From positions 1-17,373 of the forward strand of contig CAMKNF010000023.1 in assembly GCA_946414115.1 (NCBI GenBank): DNA of 17,373 nt. Reading direction: 5' to 3'. Under the pieces are notes generated by a model. The model did not search any database and was not told where the DNA came from. It saw only the letters and a list, made by a program, of their open reading frames with translations. Position 1 is the stretch's first letter. Each line of letters begins with the position of its first letter. The position numbers and the translations under genes were made by a program. Source of the DNA: an uncultured Ruminococcus sp. (GTDB taxonomy: Bacteria > Bacillota > Clostridia > Oscillospirales > Acutalibacteraceae). Below, piece after piece: positions 7,626 to 13,656 of the stretch.

Positions 7626-8252
7626 TTAGTTGTCTGATGAGTTGTCATATTTTCTGACACGCAGAGGAATGTTCAGACCCTCTGCAATTTTTTTGCATTT
7701 TTCAACCTCTTCTTCGCCGATTACGTCAACAACCGAGAGCGCAACGTTTTCGGTGAGTGCTCTGCACTTTTTTGCAAAGTCGAGCATTTCGTCAAAGGAG
7801 TCAATGCCGAACTTCGGACGAACTGTTTTGAGGTAGTCCTCCTTGTTTGAGCAGTTAAGACTGATTGAAACGGCGTCAACGTTACTGCAAAGCTCCGCTG
7901 AAATATCTCTGCCGTTTACAAGACTGCCGAGTCCGTTTGTATTAACTCTGATTTTTATACCAAGCTTACTGCGAATGTACTGTGCGGTTTTCACGAGCAC
8001 GTCAAAAGAATTTGTCGGCTCGCCGTAGCCGCAGAAAATTATTTCGTTATAACCCTTGAAATCAAATACGTCAATTGCTGCTTTGACCTCCTCAAAGCTC
8101 GGATTGTGATTGAGCCAGAGGTTAGAAGCGTCGCCGATTGCGTCCTTTTTACTGCGAATGCAGAATGTGCAGGCACAAGGGCATTTGTTTGTTATGTTAA
8201 GATAAACCTTGTCTTTGTAGACATAAAGTATTTCTTCACTTGTGTTTGCCAT
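7626..8252 (-). CDS. Radical SAM protein, TatD-associated type
   Basis: This is a short radical SAM enzyme of 208 residues. The cluster-binding motif CxxxCxxC is Cys24-x3-Cys28-x2-Cys31 (NKCPCACTFC, with an extra Cys26), and a GEP-type motif reads FCGYGEPT. The first part of the TIM barrel continues with RVNTNGLG and a VSISLN strand, then a short helical end. Length and motifs match the small radical SAM family usually found next to tatD genes, but no tatD is in this window. The reaction is unknown. It starts 4 bases after the S-component stop with GAGGTG upstream, so it is the last gene of a three-gene operon with a vitamin transporter component and B6 kinase. That makes a cofactor-related role possible but unproven. 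Confidence 0.85.
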   Translation of the reverse strand: MANTSEEILYVYKDKVYLNITNKCPCACTFCIRSKKDAIGDASNLWLNHNPSFEEVKAAIDVFDFKGYNEIIFCGYGEPTNSFDVLVKTAQYIRSKLGIKIRVNTNGLGSLVNGRDISAELCSNVDAVSISLNCSNKEDYLKTVRPKFGIDSFDEMLDFAKKCRALTENVALSVVDVIGEEEVEKCKKIAEGLNIPLRVRKYDNSSDN

Positions 8253-8256
8253 ACAA

Positions 8257-8823
8257 TCACCTCAAAACTCTAGGGAGCATTTTCTGCTTGAATTTAATTG
8301 CGTCAAGACCTGCGCCTAATGCAATGAAGATGAGTGCACCGACGCCGGGCTGGAGCCACCATGTTGCAAGCTCACCGATTGCAGCTGCCCAGCCGTACAT
8401 AAGACCGTTTGCAATGAAGTAACCGCCGACAGTGACCATTGTTGTGGGAATGAGCATAAGAAGGTTGGGAATGCTGATGATTTTGTTGTCATTGCCGTGT
8501 TTTTTGAGCATCATTGCGCAGAGTACAAACGGAACGGCGTTGAAAGCCTTGATGATTGCCGTAGGAATCGCCCACTGCGGATAGCCTGCAATCAGGTCTG
8601 CAAGTGCACCGCCGATTGATGCGGCAATAATTCCGAAAGGTCCGGGAAGAATACTTGCACCGAGGTAAATCATTGAATCGCCTGCGTGTGAGTAACCGAG
8701 GGGAGAGGGGATTTTAATAAATGCAGTCGTAACCGTTACAAGAGCCGCAAACATAGCGGTCATTGTAATCAGCTTTACGTTTACATTTGAGCCTGTTTTT
8801 GTTTTTACATTCTGATTGTTCAT
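8257..8823 (-). CDS. ECF transporter S component, probable vitamin B6 uptake
   Basis: This is a hydrophobic protein of 188 residues with about six membrane segments, matching the size of substrate-binding S components of energy-coupling factor transporters. An N-terminal polar stretch leads to MTAMFAALVTVTTAFIKIP, typical of S components, then HAGDSMIYLGASILPGPFG, ADLIAGYPQWAIPT and ATWWLQPGVG. S components bind the vitamin and share a common EcfA/A'/T energising module, which is not encoded here. It follows the B6-kinase gene by 14 bases with a strong GGAGG site, so pyridoxine, pyridoxal or pyridoxamine is the likely cargo; this is inferred from context. Thiamin precursors (HMP) are the main alternative, since HMP kinases resemble B6 kinases. 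Confidence 0.85.
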   Translation of the reverse strand: MNNQNVKTKTGSNVNVKLITMTAMFAALVTVTTAFIKIPSPLGYSHAGDSMIYLGASILPGPFGIIAASIGGALADLIAGYPQWAIPTAIIKAFNAVPFVLCAMMLKKHGNDNKIISIPNLLMLIPTTMVTVGGYFIANGLMYGWAAAIGELATWWLQPGVGALIFIALGAGLDAIKFKQKMLPRVLR

Positions 8824-8837
8824 ACTTTTTCCTCCTA

Positions 8838-9674
8838 TTAATTATGAAGTTGATATAAAAATTTTTCAAAATTAATACCGTCGTTTCTGTCATACGGCTC
8901 CTTTGCCGTATCGGCAGTTGCTTTTTCTATGAATGAAACGGCTTTGCTGACAGCAGAAACAAGTCTTTCGCCGTTTACCACAGAGGCAAATACAATTGAT
9001 GCGAAAATATCGCCTGTTCCCGAAAAACTTCCGCCGTGACATTCTGCTTTTACAAAACTGCAATCCTGTTTTGTAAACACACCGTTGTAAAGACAGTCAC
9101 CTTTTTTGATTCCCGTAACAACGATTTTCTGTTCGCTGTGGGAAAATGCATTCTTTGCAACCTCACTGATTCTTTCAAGAAAATCATCGTTTTCGCAATG
9201 CGAATTAAGCTCTTCAAAATCTGTATCTGTAAGTATACAAAGCTCGGTGAGATTCGGCGTAATTATGTCGGCTGATCTTGCAAGACTGCAAACTTTTTTG
9301 CAGGTTTCATTGCTGAAAGCCGAATAAAGTCTGCCGTTGTCGCCCATAACGGGGTCAACAAGAACAACCGTATTGCTTTTTCTGAATGTATTAATAAAAT
9401 CAAAAATTATGTCAACCTGTTTTTTGTCGGCGATATATCCCGAGTAAATTCCGTCAAAGCTTTCGTTGTTAAGACTCCACATCTCTTTATAGTGACAAAG
9501 CTCGTCGGTGAGGTCAATACAGTAATGATTTTTATATCCCGTCTGATTTGTAAGCACAGCCGTAGGCATAGGGCAGGGCTGAACGCCCATTACCGATAGT
9601 ACAGCGATTGTTGCCGTCAGAGAGCATTTTCCGAAGCCTGAAAGGTCGTTGATGACTGCGGCTTTCTTAATCAT
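8838..9674 (-). CDS. Pyridoxamine/pyridoxal kinase (PdxY/PdxK-like)
   Basis: This is a ribokinase-superfamily kinase of 278 residues that should phosphorylate B6 vitamers at the 5' hydroxyl in the salvage route to pyridoxal phosphate. The N-terminus AAVINDLSGFGKCSLT and TAVLTNQTGYKNH are characteristic of pyridoxal/pyridoxamine kinases. VLVDPVMGDNGRLY (103-116) and TPNLTEL follow, and the anion-hole/catalytic motif GTGD is at 219-222, with Asp222 the expected base. An excellent GAGGAGG lies 6 bases before the ATG. It is the first gene of the operon with an S component and a radical SAM protein, so import and trapping by phosphorylation are probably coupled. An inverted-repeat cluster upstream may be its control site. 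HMP kinase activity cannot be excluded. Confidence 0.9.
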   Translation of the reverse strand: MIKKAAVINDLSGFGKCSLTATIAVLSVMGVQPCPMPTAVLTNQTGYKNHYCIDLTDELCHYKEMWSLNNESFDGIYSGYIADKKQVDIIFDFINTFRKSNTVVLVDPVMGDNGRLYSAFSNETCKKVCSLARSADIITPNLTELCILTDTDFEELNSHCENDDFLERISEVAKNAFSHSEQKIVVTGIKKGDCLYNGVFTKQDCSFVKAECHGGSFSGTGDIFASIVFASVVNGERLVSAVSKAVSFIEKATADTAKEPYDRNDGINFEKFLYQLHN

Positions 9675-9718
9675 AACTGTCCTCCTCTTTACTTGAAATG
9701 TTTTGAGATTTTTTGAAT

Positions 9719-9790
9719 ACAGTTGAATTTTAGCATAAAACTGTATATTAAAAAATAGACAGTTTTAACAAAAATAATAAGTACAGTTTT
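9719..9790. promoter_or_regulatory. Cluster of AAAACTGT/ACAGTTTT boxes upstream of the B6 operon
   Basis: AAAACTGT (9737-9744) and ACAGTTTT (9759-9766) form a perfect 8-base inverted repeat with a 14-base centre. A second ACAGTTTT is at 9783-9790, 24 bases on, and a partial copy ACAGTTGA is at 9719-9726. On the minus strand an extended -10, TGC-TAAAAT (9735-9727), lies between the copies. The arrangement suggests a regulator-binding array over the kinase operon promoter. The regulator is unknown; a MocR/PdxR-type protein is one guess. Confidence 0.5.
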
Positions 9791-9795
9791 CAGGC

Positions 9796-9834
9796 GAAAA
9801 AATACAGCCGCTTTCCATTTCTGAAAAACGGCTG
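9796..9834 (-). terminator. Probable terminator of the cohesin lipoprotein gene
   Basis: On the minus strand CAGCCG (9834-9829) pairs with CGGCTG (9810-9805) across an 18-base loop, and TATTTTTT follows. The hairpin begins 20 bases after the stop codon at 9855. The stem is short, so strength is uncertain, but the U-run is good. Confidence 0.65.
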
Positions 9835-9854
9835 AAAAATGAAGCTTTCGAAAA

Positions 9855-10736
9855 TTACATATATTCTTTTGCGATTTTAAGTCCGCCTGTTGCCTTGTTA
9901 TCCTTTACATAAGCTTTTCCGGAAACCCCCGTTGCTACAATCCAGGTAAACGTTGGAGTAGTTGAACCCGTAGCCTTTATTTCGTAATTGACAACAACAA
10001 AATTATCTTCCTTTGTGTAATTATATCCTTTGGAAATGTTCGAGCCGTTGAACTTGATTTTTCCGTTCAGGTTGTAGTTGAGCAGTCCGCCCGAATCGGC
10101 AGGACCGTCAAGATAAGCGGATTTTACAGAGAGATATTTTGTATCATAAGAAATTTCAGCCTGATAGTTTTCAAGCTTTTCGGGTGAGGTGAGCTTGTAT
10201 ACACATGTTACAGTGTCACCGACAGCAAATTTGTTTCCGTCAAGAGTGCAGGAGTTTGAACCGGTTACAGGCTTGTGCGTGTTTGAGCTAGGAGTATTTG
10301 TTTTGCTGCTTGAACTGCTGTTGTTGCCTGAACTGTTGCTGTTATTGTTGTTATTGTTGTTGCCGCTGTTGCTGTTTGAAGAAGCAAAATTATTTGAATT
10401 ATTGCCGCTTGACGAAGAGTTAGCGGAAGAAGATGAATTATTCGTCTTTTGAGATGAAGAACTTTCGTTATTCTGATTGTTGCCGTTTCCGTTAGATGAG
10501 GTATCCGAACCTTTGCTTTCTGCCGGAATAGTGTTTCCTTTTGCGTCGGTAGCATACGTTTCGTCCACCACTACCGTAACAAGCTCGGTTTCTGTCACAG
10601 TTTTTGTTTCGTTAGTTGATTCAGAGCTTTCTCCGCAGCCCGACATAACAGCCGCAGAAGCTGCCGAAAGTACAATTAACGAAGCCAAAGCAATTGTCAG
10701 AATTTGCTTTGATTTTTTTCCCTTTCCGTTGTGCAT
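9855..10736 (-). CDS. Lipoprotein with Asn/Ser linker and C-terminal cohesin-like domain
   Basis: This is a secreted, probably membrane-anchored protein of 293 residues. A basic N-terminus (KGKKSK) and hydrophobic core end in SGC (lipobox AVMSGC, Cys34 expected to be lipidated). Residues 35-72 are Thr/Val-rich and include VTETELVTVVVDETY. Residues 73-155 are an almost pure Ser/Asn/Gly linker. Residues 157-293 look like a cohesin: VGDTVTCVYKL, NYQAEISYDTKYLSV, then NFVVVNYEIKATG and a Gly-rich end, with strand pattern and length (about 137) fitting a type I-like cohesin fold. Cohesins bind dockerins, and the divergent neighbour carries a dockerin. There is only one cohesin and no catalytic module, so it would act as a cell-surface anchor and not a multi-enzyme scaffold. 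AAGGAGT precedes the ATG. The cohesin call needs a profile search; another beta-sandwich is possible. Confidence 0.75.
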   Translation of the reverse strand: MHNGKGKKSKQILTIALASLIVLSAASAAVMSGCGESSESTNETKTVTETELVTVVVDETYATDAKGNTIPAESKGSDTSSNGNGNNQNNESSSSQKTNNSSSSANSSSSGNNSNNFASSNSNSGNNNNNNNSNSSGNNSSSSSKTNTPSSNTHKPVTGSNSCTLDGNKFAVGDTVTCVYKLTSPEKLENYQAEISYDTKYLSVKSAYLDGPADSGGLLNYNLNGKIKFNGSNISKGYNYTKEDNFVVVNYEIKATGSTTPTFTWIVATGVSGKAYVKDNKATGGLKIAKEYM

Positions 10737-10786
10737 TGTGCCACTCCTTTATATTTTGAATATAAGTCCGATTGGATTACAGAATA

Positions 10787-10795
10787 ATTATAGCA
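10787..10795 (-). promoter_or_regulatory. Extended -10 promoter of the cohesin lipoprotein gene
   Basis: The minus strand reads TGC-TATAAT (10795-10787), a perfect extended -10 about 50 bases before the ATG. No good -35 is seen, which suits an extended -10 or an activator-dependent promoter. Confidence 0.6.
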
Positions 10796-10820
10796 AAGCT
10801 GAATATAAAAATAAAGCGGT

Positions 10821-10848
10821 TTCACATAAGCTTCACAATAAATTCACG
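10821..10848. promoter_or_regulatory. Three TTCAC direct repeats at 11-base spacing
   Basis: TTCACA (10821), TTCACA (10832) and TTCACG (10843) repeat every 11 bases, one helical turn, between the two divergent promoters. Phased hexamers of this kind are typical binding sites for OmpR/PhoB-family response regulators. An inverted copy, TGTGAA (10902-10907), sits in the spacer of the cotH-side promoter. A shared regulator for both genes is inferred. Confidence 0.45.
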
Positions 10849-10887
10849 AAATATTAAAATAGTGAGGTTTAATAATAAAAAATGTAC

Positions 10888-10916
10888 TTGAATTAAAATC
10901 TTGTGAATGATACAAT
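10888..10916 (+). promoter_or_regulatory. Promoter of the CotH-dockerin gene
   Basis: TTGAAT (10888-10893), a 17-base spacer, and TACAAT (10911-10916) lie about 50 bases before the start codon. This is a good housekeeping-type match. Confidence 0.7.
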
Positions 10917-10952
10917 ATAATTGCAATAATTTGCTAAAATAACAGTTGTTTT

Positions 10953-10957
10953 AGGAG
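10953..10957 (+). promoter_or_regulatory. Ribosome site deciding a TTG start
   Basis: AGGAG (10953-10957) overlaps a possible GTG start at 10957 and is only 2 bases from the ATG at 10960, both unusable. The TTG at 10966 is 8 bases away and opens a typical signal peptide (KKVTSIILALILALG), so it is the best start. Confidence 0.7.
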
Positions 10958-10965
10958 TGATGAAA

Positions 10966-12939
10966 TTGAAAAAAGTAACATCAATCATACTTGCGCTGAT
11001 TCTTGCACTTGGCGCATTGTCTGTTTGTTCCGTAAGTGCGGCTCAGAATACGCCTGTTTCTTTTGAAACATATGAGGCACTTTATGCACACGCAGTAACC
11101 GGCTCAACCGATAGCGAAGCGTGGCAGGCATGGCAGAGCGAGCACGATGAAGATTTTACGGAAGTTAATTCTAACGTGAAGTATTTCTTTCTTCCCACCT
11201 CGGCAGAAAGCACGAGGGTTGACATTTACAATGCTTACAAGTCCTCTGTAAATGTAAACGGAGTTGATATTGCTTCGGGTGAAGTGAAAACAGTAAACTA
11301 TGAGCTTGGCAAGGCATATTCTGTTGATGTTTCCGGCAAGACCTATACTCTGAAGCTTATGAAATCCAATGCCGAGGCGGCAATTTACATCAACAACAGC
11401 AACGCAGACGGTTACGGCACCGAGCTTATGAAGTATCTTAACGCCGATAAAAGCAGAAGCGCAAAGGCAACGGGTGCAATTGTTGATGCAAACGGTAATG
11501 TTGACAATACTGCAATCAAGAAAATAAAGGGCAGAGGCAACACAACCTGGGACAAGCCCAAGAAGGCTTACAACATTACATACAGAGACGCTGTTTCAAT
11601 TGCAGGAATGAAAAAGGGCAAAAAGTATTCTATCCTTGCAAATTATCAGGATGATTCCCTTTCAAGAAACAGATTTCTCTACGACCTTGCAGACGCAGTC
11701 GGAATGCCTTATGCGTCCGATTCAAGATACGTTGATTTCTATGCAAACGGTTTTTATTGGGGATCGTACCAGATGACCGAAAAGGTCGAAGCAGGCAGTT
11801 CAAATCTTGTCAGCGATGTTGACGATACCGCTTATCTCAATGATGACGGAACGGTAAACAGCGATTTCCCGTTTATCTGCGAGGTTGACTCAGGTGCAAA
11901 GGATGGCGAAGATTATTATGTTGAGTCTGCAAGCGGAAACAAGATTACAATTAAAGCTCCCGAGCTTGGAGAGGGCGATGCGGGCTATGAGGAAGTCAAA
12001 GCATATGTAAAAGAAAAGTTTGACGCTTTCTATAATTCTGTTAAGGGTAAAACTTCCGACCCGACAGACTATGCCGACGTTGAGTCACTTGCAAAGATTT
12101 ATCTTATAAACGAGCTCGGCAAGAACTGGGATTCGGGTGTGTCGAGTCTGTTCTTTGTTTACAAGCAGGATTCAAGCGGCAAGTACAAATTCTACGGTTC
12201 TCCTGTATGGGATTACGACAATTCCCTCGGTAACGCAGTCGGCGTTGAAAAAGAGCTTAATAATATGGGCGTAAGCGACTATGAAGAGTATTCGGGCTGG
12301 TGGTGCAAATTCAAGGGAAAAAGCACTAAATCAAAGTCCATAAATAACGTAATGAACCTTATTTCACGCAATAACAAGGTTTATGAAAAGTCCGTATCGG
12401 TATGGTTTGAGGATTTCGTTCCCGTTATCAACGATTTTGCATCCGACAGCAGTACCCCGAAAGCAAGCAGTGCAACAGAAATGTACAGAGCTTATGATTA
12501 TTATGCACTTTTAAAAGACAGCGCAGAGATGAATTATCAAAGCGGCTGGTTGTTAAACACAAGTTCTTGGATAGCTGACCATTCAAGTCTTACCAAGGCT
12601 CATTATGACTTATCGACTAAAACATATACCGTTGATTCGAAGGCAACAGCCTATAAACAGGGTTTTACCGGAATGTACAATTACTGCGTTGACTGGATGA
12701 CAAGCCGTGCGGCATGGCTGTCAAGCGAAATGGCTGACGATTACACTCCGTCAGAAAAGCTCCTCGGTGATGTAAACAAAGACGGCAAGCTGTCAATTAC
12801 CGATGCAACAGACGTTCAGAAGTATGCTGTCGGCAATATATACTTTACTCCTTCAACGCTAAGCTGTGGTGACGTGAACGGCGACGGCGTAATAAACGTG
12901 CTTGACGCAACAGAAATTCAGAAGAATATAGTAAAATAA
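10966..12939 (+). CDS. Secreted CotH-like kinase with C-terminal type I dockerin
   Basis: This is an exported protein of 657 residues from the TTG start (three more from GTG). A signal peptide (about 1-27) probably ends at SVSA. A beta-rich N-terminal part (about 30-150) precedes a CotH domain: KGRGNTTWDKPKKAYN (from about 188), ILANYQDDSLSRNRF, FYANGFYWGSYQMTEK and VWDYDNSLGNAVG, with Asp416 and Asp418 matching the metal-binding aspartates of CotH kinases. The C-terminal 59 residues (599-657) are a dockerin: two calcium loops, GDVNKDGKLSITD and GDVNGDGVINVLD, each followed by a helix with DATDVQK or DATEIQK. CotH relatives phosphorylate spore-coat proteins, and CotH-dockerin proteins are known from ruminococcal cellulosomes; the substrate here is unknown. 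The dockerin should attach it to a cohesin, and the divergent lipoprotein is the obvious local candidate. Confidence 0.92.
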   Translation: MKKVTSIILALILALGALSVCSVSAAQNTPVSFETYEALYAHAVTGSTDSEAWQAWQSEHDEDFTEVNSNVKYFFLPTSAESTRVDIYNAYKSSVNVNGVDIASGEVKTVNYELGKAYSVDVSGKTYTLKLMKSNAEAAIYINNSNADGYGTELMKYLNADKSRSAKATGAIVDANGNVDNTAIKKIKGRGNTTWDKPKKAYNITYRDAVSIAGMKKGKKYSILANYQDDSLSRNRFLYDLADAVGMPYASDSRYVDFYANGFYWGSYQMTEKVEAGSSNLVSDVDDTAYLNDDGTVNSDFPFICEVDSGAKDGEDYYVESASGNKITIKAPELGEGDAGYEEVKAYVKEKFDAFYNSVKGKTSDPTDYADVESLAKIYLINELGKNWDSGVSSLFFVYKQDSSGKYKFYGSPVWDYDNSLGNAVGVEKELNNMGVSDYEEYSGWWCKFKGKSTKSKSINNVMNLISRNNKVYEKSVSVWFEDFVPVINDFASDSSTPKASSATEMYRAYDYYALLKDSAEMNYQSGWLLNTSSWIADHSSLTKAHYDLSTKTYTVDSKATAYKQGFTGMYNYCVDWMTSRAAWLSSEMADDYTPSEKLLGDVNKDGKLSITDATDVQKYAVGNIYFTPSTLSCGDVNGDGVINVLDATEIQKNIVK

Positions 12940-12984
12940 CAGCATAATAAATATTATGTTTAACCATTTAGTAAACTATAATTT

Positions 12985-13038
12985 AATTCGGAATGCGGAA
13001 TTAGGAATGCGGAATTAATGGTCGCTTCGCTCCGAATT
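12985..13038. repeat. Tandem 14-base repeat bounded by inverted 8-mers
   Basis: GGAATGCGGAATTA occurs twice back to back (12990-13003 and 13004-13017). The block is enclosed by AATTCGGA (12985-12992) and its inverse TCCGAATT (13031-13038), with GGTCGCTTCGCTCC between. This resembles dispersed intergenic repeats of gut Clostridia as I recall them. No coding sense is apparent. Confidence 0.75.
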
Positions 13039-13097
13039 TGTAATAGTGCGTGTTGTTTGGACAGATTTGTTTTCCTCGGGTTGGTTGATATATCGGT

Positions 13098-13201
13098 AAC
13101 GTTTAGGGCGACCACACAGGGTCGCCCCTACGGTATAAATGAAACGACTGATATTACACTGTAGGGGCAGCCCTGTGTGGCTGCCCGATAGATAAAAACA
13201 C
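13098..13201. repeat. Palindromic repeat pair in inverted orientation
   Basis: Two hairpins face each other. One is GGGCGACC-6 bases-GGTCGCCC (13106-13127), which on the minus strand begins GTAGGGGC. The other is GGGCAGCC-6 bases-GGCTGCCC (13165-13186), which on the plus strand begins GTAGGGGC. Their cores are identical except for two swapped base pairs. Neither has a U-run, so they are not simple terminators. REP-like or MITE-derived elements are the likely class. Confidence 0.8.
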
Positions 13202-13302
13202 AACGTTTCCTATATATCCGTAGGGGACGGCTTCCCAGACGTCCCATTCACAAAAATTGCATTGCAATTTTGTGTGGACACGGCACGCCGTGTCCCTACG
13301 TC
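13202..13302. repeat. Composite palindromic element (three hairpins)
   Basis: The element is bounded by CGTAGGG (13219-13225) and its inverse CCCTACG (13294-13300). Inside are GGGACG/CGTCCC (13224-13245, 10-base loop), a near-perfect palindrome around AAAATTGCA/TGCAATTTT (13248-13274), and GGACACGGC/GCCGTGTCC (13276-13295, 2-base centre). The GTAGGG start matches the neighbouring palindromes, so all belong to one family. Confidence 0.75.
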
Positions 13303-13397
13303 AACGTTTGCTATTATTCCAACGCTAAATTATCGTTTATCGCACAAACAAATTTTATGTTTTCATCTTATTTAAATTAGACTAAATAATATTTCAC

Positions 13398-13434
13398 AAC
13401 AAGTGGTGGCAATTATGTCACCGCTTGTTTTTTT
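13398..13434 (+). terminator. Strong intrinsic terminator before the glg unit
   Basis: ACAAGTGGTG (13399-13408) pairs with CACCGCTTGT (13419-13428) with one G-T pair and a 10-base loop, then a run of seven T (13428-13434). It is 460 bases after the CotH stop and isolates the glycogen genes from readthrough. A weak AT hairpin (12943-12958) just after CotH is a poor alternative. Confidence 0.88.
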
Positions 13435-13563
13435 GATAAGAATAATTGTGGCAAAATATAAAATATTTTAGGTTATTGTGTAAATAACTTTGCTATATTG
13501 TAAAATTTAGTAACTGTTTATAAAAAATACACGAAAAATTAGTTTAAAAATTTTTGAATTTGC

Positions 13564-13592
13564 TTGAAATCAACATATATTTTTGGTATTAT
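13564..13592 (+). promoter_or_regulatory. Promoter of the glgBCD unit
   Basis: TTGAAA (13564-13569), a 17-base spacer and TATTAT (13587-13592) lie in a very AT-rich stretch about 65 bases before glgB. Bases 13435-13563 hold no gene or clear structure. Confidence 0.7.
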
Positions 13593-13656
13593 ATAATTAA
13601 GAATGAAAATATAGTTAATTTGAAATGATATTATTGTGTTTTAAGGAGTTGAACGT

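Noticed and set aside
10189..10452. Leu/Glu-rich plus-strand frame
   Set aside because: It is the complement of the Asn/Ser-rich linker of the lipoprotein; low-complexity codons create the open frame.
13015..13203. Minus-strand open frame of 62 codons
   Set aside because: It runs through the palindromic repeats, has no convincing ribosome site, and its sequence is explained by hairpin arms.
13224..13300. Hairpins as intrinsic terminators
   Set aside because: The stems are GC-rich but no T-run follows on either strand; a REP-like repeat is the better description.
12985..13309. CRISPR array
   Set aside because: The repeats are palindromic, unequal and without regular unique spacers, and no cas gene is present.
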